A DNA stretch of 64,000 nucleotides. Source: Hydractinia symbiolongicarpus. Its lineage: Eukaryota > Cnidaria > Hydrozoa > Anthoathecata > Hydractiniidae. The DNA is taken from NCBI RefSeq assembly GCF_029227915.1, contig NC_079885.1, positions 28,647,001 through 28,711,000 of the forward strand, given 5' to 3'. Position numbers and translations under genes: made by a program. Shown here one piece after another: positions 13,096 to 22,604 of this stretch; position 1 is the stretch's first letter, and each line of letters opens with the position of its first letter. The notes under the pieces are model-generated. The model had not been told where the DNA came from. It made no database searches and saw nothing but the letters and a program-made list of their open reading frames with translations.

Positions 13096-13216
13096 GTTCA
13101 TTGCAACTTCGGTTTAAATAAAAACACAGGGAACAGCCTGTCGTTACTCGTCCAGCCAAAACAATCGCTCAGCCATTTCATTTGCAGAAAAAGTTTGCAG
13201 AAAAATAATAAAATAT

Positions 13217-13441
13217 GTAGCTATACCTAGCTAGCTAACTGCATTTAGCATAAAAATTATATATTGCTTAAGAATATTGTTGTAGCCAAACTGCATTTTT
13301 ATACTTTCACTTTTTAAGGAGCTAGCTAAATAGCCACAGCCTCAACATAAAAATAAATGTTGGCTAGGATAAAAAGCTCTTATACCATACAGAATAGCAA
13401 TAAGTGAGGCTCTAGCTAGCTAGTAGCTATAGCTAGCTAAT
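13217..13441. repeat. GCTAGC-rich segment with inverted-repeat-like ends
   Basis: Clusters of CTAGCTAGCTA occur at about 13227-13238 and 13411-13440, with GAGCTAGCTAAATAG near 13319 between them. Because GCTAGC is self-complementary, the two ends can pair (TAGCTATACCTAGCTAGC against GCTAGCTAGTAGCTATAG). This may be a small foldback or miniature transposable element, but target duplications were not found. Confidence 0.4.
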
Positions 13442-13743
13442 CTTCGTTCCTAGCCAAACATCCTAAAACTGGTGCGTTTAAGATCTGTACGTGGCTAAAA
13501 AACGTGACAATATATTTATCCTAACATTGAAAACAAACAGAAAACAAATATTACAAATATATAAGGCTTTTAGAAGATAAAAAAGTCAAACAGGCCTACA
13601 AACCTCACACACTGACCACAAACACGACCATTATCAAAATGGCCTTCGTTCCGCGAAGATCTTGGATTCTTTCTGGTCGCGAAAATCTTGGTTTTTTTTT
13701 AAAGAATCAGGCGTTGTGAATGGTGTTCCACGCGCGAGCGGTC
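13442..13743. other. Non-coding stretch inside the composite insertion
   Basis: No gene or long frame is seen. A short local duplication, CGCGAA(G/A)ATCTTGG, occurs twice (about 13655 and 13679), followed by a T-run (13691-13699). The rest is AT-rich, low-information sequence. Confidence 0.5.
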
Positions 13744-13859
13744 AAAACAAAGTCGGTAAAAATATATCGCATTTGATATTCGTGTTTCCGTAACATCATT
13801 TTTTAACTCAGCGGGGGGTCCGCGCAGAGACAGACAAAATACGGCTATTATTAAAGAGA
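13744..13859 (+). repeat. Direct repeat of about 116 bp, copy 1
   Basis: It runs from AACAAAGTCGGTAAAAATAT through ATCGCATTTGATATTCG, CAGCGGGGGGTCCGCGCAG and GACAGAC to ACGGCTATTATTAAAGAG. A second copy begins about 173 bp downstream. This copy has one GACAGAC fewer and AAAATACGG where the other has GGAATACGG. It is probably one unit, or one end, of an unidentified mobile element. Confidence 0.8.
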
Positions 13860-13869
13860 CTAGTCGTTA

Positions 13870-13889
13870 CCCGTGGAAAAATCCACGGG
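13870..13889. repeat. Perfect 8-bp-stem hairpin CCCGTGGA-AAAA-TCCACGGG
   Basis: CCCGTGGA (13870-13877) is followed by AAAA and its exact complement TCCACGGG (13882-13889). It sits between the two copies of the direct repeat, within their 173-bp repeat period. Confidence 0.75.
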
Positions 13890-13917
13890 ATCGGCCGTCC
13901 TTTATATTAACCCGTCG

Positions 13918-14037
13918 CAACAAAGTGGATAAAAATATATCGCATTTGATATTCGTGTTTCCGTAACATCATTTTCTAACTCAGCGGGGGGTCCGCGCAG
14001 AGACAGACAGACGGAATACGGCTATTATTATAGAGAT
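13918..14037 (+). repeat. Direct repeat of about 120 bp, copy 2
   Basis: This is the second copy of the repeat at 13744-13859, beginning at AACAAAGTGGATAAAAATAT and ending GGCTATTATTATAGAG. It has an expanded GACAGACAGAC tract. It abuts the presumed 3' region of the minus-strand LINE at about 14038, so the repeat pair is a candidate passenger element in that LINE's 3' region. Confidence 0.8.
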
Positions 14038-14161
14038 TTACAATTGTTTCCAAAAAAAAAGTAATTAAGAAAACTAATCTAAATCGACTAAATTTTTTTT
14101 ATGTTTACAATTAAATAAAATCATTTTTTTTATATATATAAACAATAATAACAACAAAGTT
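14038..14161 (-). other. Probable LINE 3' region, proximal part
   Basis: This AT-rich segment follows the stop codon on the minus strand. It contains TTTAGTCGATTTAGATTAG (near 14078), which resembles TTCAGTCGGTTTTGATTAG in the 3' region of the plus-strand LINE (near 20941). That match supports common descent of the two 3' regions. The distal end of the 3' region is probably at 12397-12430, beyond the repeat-rich passenger DNA. Confidence 0.55.
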
Positions 14162-16438
14162 CTATAAAGGGACCTTACATTCATCACAGTTACATTTAGA
14201 TCCGTCCCACATTTTAATCATGCTTTTAAAAACTTTAAGGTTGTCACATTGTTTCAAATGTGATGGTAGGTTATTCCAAATCTTTGGTCCCAGGGCTGAT
14301 AAGCTATTAGTTCCAAAAGTCGCGGTCCTTTTCCTTGAGACTACCAATTTATTTGTATTTTGTTCTCTGACTGTCCTACCGTTATCATTTAAACAAAATA
14401 TATCTTTCATAAAAAGAGGGCTGCTGTTATTTATAGTTTTAGAGATTTCTATACACAATGACCGTAAGCGATTTACATTCATGTGACTCTTGCTGGAATT
14501 TTTAAGTAAATTTTCGTATGTACTTACCGTATCATTATACAGAAATCTTAATGCTCGTTTTTGTATCATTTCGACTTTAGATAAAGATTTAGAAGAAGAA
14601 AAATGCCATATAAGGGAACAATAATTGAAATTTGCGTAGATAAAACTTTGAACTAAAATATATTTTGCTTGAAAGGATAAGAAACTTCTAAATCGAAATA
14701 AGGCATTTAGTTGGGCTGATGCTTTGCGACACAAATCACTAACGTGTCTGTCAAAATTTAATTTATTGTCTATAGTCACACCTAGTAATTTCACGTTATT
14801 TTCACTTTCAATAGTTTTATTTCCTATATTAAATTTTAGACCTAAATTATCTGCCTTATTCTTTGTCAGAATTATCGAGTGAAACTTTTCAGGGTTTGCA
14901 ATCATTTTATTCTCTTTTAACCAGGAGAGGGCAGTTTTAGCTTCGTTTTCTAAAGTATTTATCAAATTAGGAATAGAATTTGAGAAGTTGGATATTGTGT
15001 TATCATCAGCGTAATTATGTAGCTTATATTTTTCTATAAAAAGAAACAAATCATTTATAAATATATTGAATATGATAGGTCCCAAAATAGAACCTTGTGG
15101 TACACCAGATAAGATAATTTGAAATAGACTATAGATCCCATTTATTTGAGTGGCTTGCTCTCTATCAGTAAGATAAGATAGAATGAATTGAAGAGACTTA
15201 TTGTCAAATCCATAAGCAGCTAGTTTCGCAATTAGTAAGTCATGTGGTACACAGTCAAAAGCTTTTGAAAGATCCATCAAGATCGCACCCACCACATAAT
15301 TCTTATCAAGTTTACTCTTCCATCCCTCTATTAAGCGAATTAGTACTTGTTGGGTACTATAGCATTTCCTATAGGCGGAGAGAAAGGTCGACAATTTTGA
15401 TTCCATATAAGCGGTTATTTGTTCTTTCATAACCCTTTCGTAAAATTTAGAAAAAACATTTAAAACACTGACAGGCCTGTAGTTTGATATTTTAGTTTTA
15501 TCTTTTCCTCCCTTATCCAATGGCGTTACAGCAGCTCGCTTAGCTTTGCTTGGAAATTTGTTTGAAACTATGCTACTATTTATAGCATCTGTTAGTGGCG
15601 TTACTAGGTGCCTTTTTGCTAATTTTGTCAGCTTTGATGGTATTGTATCTTCACCTGTTGATACTTTGGTGTTTAAATCATTAAACAGTTTAGAAATTGT
15701 ATTTTCATCAACTTCTTGGAATGTGAAGTTCTCATTGTTGTTAGAATCATTGATTTCCTTTATTTTAATGATACTTGGATGATTTTCAAAACTATCAACA
15801 ATTTCTTCAATCATTTTTGACTTATCATTTACATTCTCATATTTTATAGGATTTGGTTTCATGCCACAAGAATTTTCTAAAATATTGATGTAGTATTCGT
15901 TAAAAAGTTTGGTTAGCTGTTTTTTATCAGTAACTAAACTTTCATTTTGAACGATCGCTATATCTTCTTTGCTTATTCCACTTTTATTTGATATCAAGGG
16001 TTTAACAGTTTCCCAAAACGTTTTTTTGGAAATAAAACCTGATTCTGTTACCCTTTTGAAATGGTTTTTGATAGCCTTTTTGCGTAAATTTACACACTTG
16101 TTTCTCTGTTTCTTGTACGTGATTTTGTTTTCAGAAGTAGGATTTTTATTGTATTTATTTTTGAACCTAGACCTTGTATATATTGCCTTTTTTAACTCTT
16201 TTGTCATAAATGGTGCCTCGTTTCCACGCAGAGTTTTTTGCTTCTGTGGGGCATGCTTTTCTATGATAGATGTGAAAACATTGATGAGGTTTTCATAATT
16301 TAGTTCAGGATCTTTACTATTACAAATAAAATTTGCGTTCTCAACATCACGTAAAAAGTTGGCTTCATTAAAATTTTTGTAACTTCTGTAAATAATTTTC
16401 TTGGATGCTAAGCGTGCTAAATGAGATTTTAAAAAAAA
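14162..16438 (-). CDS. Reverse transcriptase of a jockey/CR1/L2-like non-LTR retrotransposon, 5'-truncated
   Basis: The product would copy element RNA into DNA at a chromosomal nick. The first ATG is at 16207 (681 codons), but the frame stays open for 77 more codons up to the junction at 16438. Those codons include a KHAPQKQKTLRGNEAPF linker, known in such LINEs to lie between endonuclease and reverse transcriptase. Counting from the ATG: motif A MDLSKAFD at 311-318, motif B SGVPQGSILGP at 367-377, catalytic YADD at 399-402 (15013-15002), then LLGVTIDNKLNF and a CxCxxC cluster at 672-677. The frame is intact, so the insertion seems fairly young. The endonuclease and any ORF1 are missing, so it cannot be autonomous. 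The exact clade is uncertain. Confidence 0.93.
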   Translation of the reverse strand, partial: FFLKSHLARLASKKIIYRSYKNFNEANFLRDVENANFICNSKDPELNYENLINVFTSIIEKHAPQKQKTLRGNEAPFMTKELKKAIYTRSRFKNKYNKNPTSENKITYKKQRNKCVNLRKKAIKNHFKRVTESGFISKKTFWETVKPLISNKSGISKEDIAIVQNESLVTDKKQLTKLFNEYYINILENSCGMKPNPIKYENVNDKSKMIEEIVDSFENHPSIIKIKEINDSNNNENFTFQEVDENTISKLFNDLNTKVSTGEDTIPSKLTKLAKRHLVTPLTDAINSSIVSNKFPSKAKRAAVTPLDKGGKDKTKISNYRPVSVLNVFSKFYERVMKEQITAYMESKLSTFLSAYRKCYSTQQVLIRLIEGWKSKLDKNYVVGAILMDLSKAFDCVPHDLLIAKLAAYGFDNKSLQFILSYLTDREQATQINGIYSLFQIILSGVPQGSILGPIIFNIFINDLFLFIEKYKLHNYADDNTISNFSNSIPNLINTLENEAKTALSWLKENKMIANPEKFHSIILTKNKADNLGLKFNIGNKTIESENNVKLLGVTIDNKLNFDRHVSDLCRKASAQLNALFRFRSFLSFQAKYILVQSFIYANFNYCSLIWHFSSSKSLSKVEMIQKRALRFLYNDTVSTYENLLKNSSKSHMNVNRLRSLCIEISKTINNSSPLFMKDIFCLNDNGRTVREQNTNKLVVSRKRTATFGTNSLSALGPKIWNNLPSHLKQCDNLKVFKSMIKMWDGSKCNCDECKVPL

Positions 16439-16441
16439 GCG

Positions 16442-18734
16442 ATTCAGCGATTACACTGGGCGCTGTGGTAGTACTTCATTTAAAAATTTAGATAAATAAG
16501 TCATTCCTTACTGTAGGACCAATCCTAGCCGTTAGCCCGCGCTGAAGAAAGAGAAACAGTTTCAAAAACTACATTTCATTGACTCTCTAACGGTGTCAGT
16601 CCGTTTCAATTACAACGGTTGCGTCACATATTCGTACCAACATGTATTTAGCGATATTTTTCTGATTTTACTAGTTTGAATCGTTTTTAACAGTGAAAGG
16701 ATTGACTGTGGGACTTCATTGAGCTTATTTTGGACTGTGACCTTATAAATGTGATAAGTGAGACAATTGGACCCAAGAAATAACATTCTTCTTACCTTGA
16801 CATGATTGCTGGAATTTACCGATTTCACTGGGCGCTGTGGTAGCGCTTCATTTAAAAACTTAGATAAATAAGTATTTTTCACGGTGGGAACAATCCTAGC
16901 CGTTAGCGCGCGCTGAAGAAAGAGACACAGTTTTAAAAACTACATTTCATTGACTTTCTAACGGTATCATTCCGTTTCAATTACAACGGTAGCGTCACAT
17001 ATTCGTACGAACATGTATTTAGCGATATTTTTCTGATTTTACTAGGTTGCATCGCTTTTAACAGTGAAAAGATTGACTGTGGGACTGTGGGACGGTGGGA
17101 CTGTGGGACTGTGGGACTTAATTGAACTGATTTTTGACTGTGATCTTATAAATGTGATAAGTGAGACAAGTGGACCCAAGAAATAACATTCTTCTTACCT
17201 TGACATGATTGCTGGAATTTACCGATTTCACTGGGCGCTGTGGTAGCGCTTCATTTAAAAATTTAGATAAATAAGTCATTTTTCACGGTTGGACCAATCC
17301 TGGCCGTTAGCGCGCGCTGAAGAAAGAGAGACAGTTTTAAAAACTACATTTCATTGACTTTCTAACGGCATCAGTCCGTTTCAATTACAACGGTTGCGTT
17401 ACATATTCGTACCAACATGCATTTAGCGATATTTTTCTGATTTTACTAGGTTGTATTAATTTTAACAGTGAAAGGATTGACTGTGGGACTTAATTGAACT
17501 GATTTTGGACTTTGACCTCATAAATGTGATAAATGAGACTATTGGATCCAAGAAATAACATTCTTTTTAATTGGACATGATTGCTGGAATTTACCGATTT
17601 CGCAGGGCGCTGTGGTAGCGTTTTATTTAAAAGTTTAGATAAATAAGTCATTTTGTACTGTGGGACCAATCCTAGCCGTTAGCGGGCGTTGAAGAAATAG
17701 AAACATTTTCAAAAACTACATTTCATTGACTTTCTAACGGTGTCAATCCGTTTGAGTTACAACAGTTGCGTCACATGTTCGTACCAACATGTATTTAGTG
17801 ATTTGTTTCCGATATTACTAAGTTGTATCGCTTTTAACAGTGAAACGATTGACTGTGGGACTTAATTGAAGTGATTCTGGACTGTGACCTTATAAATGTG
17901 ATAAATGAGCCAATCGAACTCCAAGGAACAACATTCTTCTTAATTTGACATGATTGCCGGAACTCAGCGATTACACTGGGCGTTGTGGTAGCACTTCATT
18001 TAAAAATTTAGATAAATAAGTCGTTTCTTACTGTGGGACCAATCCTAGCCGTTATCGCGCGCTAAGGAAATAGAGACAGTTTTAAAAACTACATTTCAAT
18101 GACTTTCTAACGGTATCAATGCGCTTGAGTTACAACGGTTGCGTCACATGTTCGTACCAGCATGTATATAGTGATTTTTTTCCGATATTACTAAGTTGTA
18201 TCGCTTTTAACAGTGGAACGATTGACTGTGGGACTTAGTTGAAGTGATTCTGGACTGCGACCTTATAAATGTGATAAATGAGTCAATTGGACTACAAGGA
18301 AAAACAATCTTCTTAATTTCACATGATTGCTGCAATTCAGCGATTACACTCGGCCCAATGGTAGCGCTTCACTTGAAAATTTAGATAAAATAAGTCTTTT
18401 TGTACTGTGGGACCAATCCTAGCCGTTAGCGCGCGCTGAAGAAATAGAAAAATTTTCAAAAACTACATTTCATTGACTTTCTAACGGTGTCAATCCGCTT
18501 AAGTTACAATGGTTGCGTCACGTATTCGTACCAACATGTTTTTAGTGATTTTTTTCCGATATTACTAAGTTGTACTGCTTTTGACAGTGAAACGATTGAC
18601 TGTGGGACTTAATTGAAGTGGTTCTGTACTGTGACCTTATAAATGTGATAAATGAGACAATTGGACTCCAAGGAATAACATTCTTCTTATTTTGACATGA
18701 TTGCTGGAATTAACCAATTTCACTGGGCGCTGTG
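16442..18734 (+). repeat. Satellite array, forward orientation (block 2)
   Basis: About six monomers continue in the same phase and orientation as block 1, so 12398-16441 is a clean insertion into one array. A segment near 17600-17850 (TTTTATTTAAAAGTTTAG, GTTACAACAGTTGCGTCAC, ATTTGTTTCCGATATTAC) recurs closely at about 63020-63230, in the right-hand forward block. The block ends inside a monomer at CACTGGGCGCTGTG, where the plus-strand LINE begins. Confidence 0.95.
17075..17114 (+). repeat. Five-fold GACTGTGG minisatellite inside a monomer
   Basis: Five consecutive 8-bp units (the third is GACGGTGG) stand where every other monomer has a single GACTGTGG before GACTTAATTG. This is a local replication-slippage expansion of 32 bp, unique in the window. 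Confidence 0.95.
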
Positions 18735-20845
18735 ATAAACATGCACCTATAAAAATTAAATTAGTTCGGGGTAACGAAGCCCCGTTTATTAATAAAAAAT
18801 TACGAAAAGCAATTTACACAAGATCTCGTCTTAAAAACAATTTTAACAAAAATCGAACAGATGAAAATAGGGCAAAATATAAAAAACAAAGAAATAAGTG
18901 TGTTAGTATGAGACGACAGACGATTAAAGAGCATTTTAATAGTGTTATGGAGGGTGGCATTATTCAAAATAAGAAATTTTGGTGCACTGTTAAACCTTTC
19001 CTTACTAACAAATCAGGTAAGAGCTCTAATGAAATTATGATTGTTCACGATGATATTATAGTAACTGATGAAAATGAATTAGCGGAAATTTTCAATGAAG
19101 AGTACATACATATAGTTGAAAAATATATTGGATTTAAACCAGTGTCGCTACGAAATTATCAATCTGAAAATAGAAATGAAGTTGTCTCAAAGATTCTGGA
19201 AACATATAAAAATCACCCTAGTATTCTTGAAATTAAAAATTCACTAATTGATCAAAATAATGAAATGTTGTTTAACTTTAAGGAAGTCTCGGAAAATGAA
19301 GTCTCTAAACTTTTGGGGGATCTAAAAGTAGGTGTGGCATCTGGAGAGGACAAGATAACGGCTAAAATGGTGAAGTTAGCAAAACCTTATTTGATAACAC
19401 CCTTAAAAAATGCCATTAACAACAGTATTTGTCTTTCTGCTTTTCCGAGGAGAGCCAAACGCGCTACTGTATCCCCTATTGATAAAGGTGGGAAAGATAA
19501 ATTATGTATAAACAACTATAGACCAGTCAGCATTTTAAATATATTTTCAAAATTTTATGAGAGAATAATTAAATCTCAAATTGTTGATTATATTGATAAA
19601 AAACTTTCAGAATTTTTATCAGCCTATAGGGAATCATATGGCACACAACATGTACTTATAAGATTATTGGAAGAATGGAATTAAAAATTAGATAAACATT
19701 ACGTAGTTGGTGCAGTTTTAATGGATCTATCTAAAGCTTTTGATTGCGTGCCTCATGATTTACGTATTGCTAAATTAAATGCCTATGGCTTTAGCCAGGA
19801 TGCCCTACTTCTAATTTTATCGTACCTTTCTGACAGAGAGCAATCTACCCGCATAAATAATCAGCATAGTCTTTTCCAAATAATTCTGTCTGGAGTACCC
19901 CAAGGATCAATTTTAGGACCTATTTTATTTAACATTTTTATTAATGACTTTATTTATTTTATTAAAAAAGCCAGTGTATACAATTATGCTTATGACATTT
20001 CCCTTTCTGCTTTCTTAAACTCAATCTCAAACTTAATTAAACTTTTAGAATGTGAATCTAATATAGCACTAGTGTGGTTGAAAAATAACAAAATGATGGC
20101 GAATCCAAAAAAATTTCAATCAATCATTGTCACCAGAGATAAATGTAACAATTGTGATTTAGTGGTAAAAATTGGTGACAAGTTAATTAAAACAGAAAGC
20201 GAAGTTAAATTACTAGGAGTGACCATTGATAATGGCTTGAATTTCGACTCTCACATTTATAAACTTATCAAAAAATCATCAGCACAATTGAATGCACTGT
20301 TTAGACTTAGCACGTTTTTATCTCACAAAGCCAAATTAGCGCTGGTACAAAGTTTTATTTACTCTAACTTTAATTATTGCCCTTTAGTATGGAATTTCTC
20401 TTCATATAAATCTTTGTTGAGAATTGAACAAATTCAGAAGAGAGCTTTGCGTTTCTTATTAAATGATAATGATAGTACTTACGACGAACTCCTTTTGAAA
20501 GCAGGAAAATACCAAATGAGCGTTTATAGACTTAAAACATTATGTACAGAAATATATAAGACTTTGCACGAACTCAATCCGACATACATTAAAGATATCT
20601 TTAAATTTCATGGGAGTGGTAGACCAGTGAGATCACAAAATGTTAATAATTTAACAGTACCAAATATAGATACCGTTAGTTTTGGAACAAAAAGTCTCTC
20701 TTCCCTGGGGTCAAAAATATGGAATAAATTACCCAAACACTTGAAATCCTCAGAGTCTCTTAGTACTTTTAAAAATGCGATCAAAAGTTGGAATGGAAGT
20801 AAATGTTTTTGTGAGGTATGTGAATTGTCCCAAACACGCTTTTAG
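18735..20845 (+). pseudogene. Inactivated LINE reverse transcriptase (stop codon plus altered catalytic motif)
   Basis: This is a relative of the protein at 14162-16438, from the DKHAPIKIKLVRGNEAPF linker to a C-terminal CFCEVC cluster. A TAA at 19682-19684 interrupts the frame after LLEEWN. The same frame then continues as KLDKHYVVGAVLMDLSKAFD, so this is one nonsense change and not a frameshift. Motif A is kept (MDLSKAFD, 19721-19744) and so is motif B (SGVPQGSILGP, from 19889). The catalytic YADD reads YAYD (19985-19996), so the third residue, a metal-binding aspartate, is lost. The apparent N-terminus (LELTNFTGRC, opening with TTG at 18701) is translated satellite, not element. It is non-functional on two counts. 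Confidence 0.93.
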
Positions 20846-21027
20846 TTAAATTTTACTCTTTTTTGTATATATAAAAATTTAAAAATATTTTCTCTCATTC
20901 AATTAATATTATTTAATATTATTTCTATATGCACTTTAATTTCAGTCGGTTTTGATTAGCACTACTTTTTAGAGCTATGCATATAATTTTTCTTTTCACG
21001 AAACTTGTACCGACTATAAATAAATTT
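20846..21027 (+). other. 3' region of the plus-strand LINE
   Basis: About 180 bp of AT-rich non-coding DNA lies between the stop codon and the tail. It contains TTCAGTCGGTTTTGATTAG and ends with CCGACTATAAATAAATTTAC. The terminal CGAC..TAAATAAA motif is shared with the tail region at 12415-12430 (minus strand) and with the small insert at 28926-28994. Confidence 0.75.
21019..21024 (+). promoter_or_regulatory. AATAAA polyadenylation-type signal of the LINE
   Basis: AATAAA lies a few bases before the (CAAA)n tail. In this element group the terminal motif may serve reverse-transcriptase recognition of the RNA 3' end as much as polyadenylation. Confidence 0.5.
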
Positions 21028-21053
21028 ACAAACAAACAAACAAACAAACAAAC
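21028..21053 (+). repeat. (CAAA)n LINE 3' tail
   Basis: Six CAAA units plus a final C end the LINE. Reversed satellite starts directly after at AGTAAAAAATGAC; the shared ACA/AG bases leave the exact joint uncertain by 2-3 bp. Confidence 0.9.
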
Positions 21054-22604
21054 AGTAAAAAATGACTTATTTTATCTAAATTTTTAAGTGAAGCGCCACC
21101 ATTGGGCCGAGTGTAATCGTTGAATTGCAGCAATCATGTCAAATTAAGAAGAATGTTATTCCTTGGAATCCAATTGGCTCATCTATCACATTCACAAGGT
21201 CACAGTTCAGAATCCCTTCAATTAAGTCCCACAGGCAATCGTTTCACTGTCTAAAGCAATACAATTTAGTAATATCGGAAAAAAATCACTAATACATGTT
21301 GGAACGAATACGTGACACAACCGATGTAACTCAAACGGATTTATACCGCCAGAAAGTCAATAAAATGTAGTCTTTGAAACTGTTTCTATTTATTCAGCGC
21401 GTGCTAACGGCCAGGATTGGTCCTACAGTAAAAAATGACTTATTTTATATAAATTTTTAAGTGAAGGGCTACCATAGGGCCGAGTGTAATCGCTGATTTC
21501 CAGCAATCATGTCAAATTAAGAAGAATGTTATTTCTTGGAGTCCAATTGTCTCACTTATCACATTTATAGGGTCGCAGTCCAAAGTTACTTCAAGTAAGT
21601 CGCAGAGTCAACCGTTTCACTGTTAAAAGCGATACAACTTAGTATTATCGGAAAAAAATCACTAAATACATGTTGGTACGAATATGTGACGCAACCGTTG
21701 TAATTCAAGCGGATTGATACCGTTAGAAAGTCATTGAAATTTAGTTTTTAAAACTGTCTCTATTTCTTTGACGGGCGATAACGGCCAGGATTGGTCCCAC
21801 AGTAAGAAATGACTTATTTATCTAAATTTTTAAATGAAGTACTACCACAGCGCCCAGTGAAATCGGTAAATTTAAGCAATCATGTCAAATTAAGAAGAAT
21901 GTTATTTTTGTGTCCAATAGTCTCACTTATCACATTTATAAGGTCATAGTCCAAAATCATTTAAATTAAGTCCCACAGTCAATCGTTTCACTGTTAAAAG
22001 CGATACAACCTAGCATTACCAGAAAAATATCACTAAATACATGTTGGCACGAATATGTGACGTAACCGCTGTACCTCAAACGGACTGATACCGTTAGAAA
22101 GTCATTGAAATGTAGCTTTTGAAACTGCCTCTATTTCTTCAACGTGCGCTACTGGCCAGGATTGGTCCCACAGTAAAAAAGGACTTATTTATCTAAATTT
22201 TTAAATAAAGCGCTCCAAACAGCGCCCAGTGTAATCGCTGAGTTCCGGCAATTATGTCAAATTAAGAAGAATATTGTTCCTTGGAGTTCAATTGGCTCAT
22301 TTATCACATTTATAAGGTCACAGTCCAGAATCACTTCAATTAAGTCCCACAGTCAATCGTTTCACTGTTAAAAGCGATACAACTTAGGAATATCGTAAAC
22401 AAATCACTAAATACATGTTGGTACGAACATGTGACGCAAACGTTGTAATTCAAGCGGATTGGAATCATTAGAAAGTCAATGAAATGTAGTTTTTTAAAAT
22501 GTTTCTATTTCTTCAACGCGCGCTAACGGCTAGGATTGGTCCCACAGTACAAAATGCCTTATTTATCTAAATTTTGTTAAAAAAAGCTACCACAGAGCCC
22601 AGCG

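Larger units (their letters stand above)
12398..16441 (-). mobile_element. Composite insertion: minus-strand 5'-truncated LINE with extra repeats in its 3' region
   Basis: Satellite sequence stops at GGAATTC (ending 12397) and resumes in phase as ATTCAGCG at 16442. ATTC at both edges could be a 4-bp target duplication. On the minus strand the order is: a LINE coding region truncated at its 5' end (16438-14162), a short AT-rich 3' region to about 14038, about 1.6 kb of unrelated repeat-rich DNA, then CGACTTTAAATAAA (12417-12429) and a G(AAAAG)3 tail at 12397-12412. One reading is a single LINE insertion whose 3' region already carried another element. Two independent insertions at one site is the alternative. 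Confidence 0.7.
18735..21053 (+). mobile_element. Plus-strand 5'-truncated LINE with (CAAA)n tail, at the satellite orientation switch
   Basis: The element starts abruptly in the linker just upstream of the reverse transcriptase (DKHAPIK, from 18734) and ends with AATAAA (21019-21024) and six CAAA units (21029-21053). It is a relative of the minus-strand LINE: the two proteins match along their whole length with many substitutions. Satellite on its left is in forward phase and satellite on its right is reverse-complemented. Flanking target duplications therefore cannot be matched. Either the LINE inserted at an existing breakpoint or the inversion broke the array next to it. Confidence 0.92.

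Noticed and set aside
14220-16298. Plus-strand open frames of 62-109 codons opposite the LINE coding region
   Set aside because: They lie antisense to an intact reverse-transcriptase frame with catalytic motifs and have no independent support.
18701-18733. Satellite-derived N-terminus of the plus-strand LINE frame as a real fusion protein
   Set aside because: The first 11 codons are ordinary satellite read through a TTG start. The element begins at the linker, and the gene is dead anyway, so a functional fusion is unlikely.
18735-21053. Tail-to-tail pairing of the two LINEs as products of a single inverted insertion
   Set aside because: The two elements lie in opposite orientation and are related, but their proteins differ at many positions and their 3' tails differ. 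They are separate insertions of different family members.
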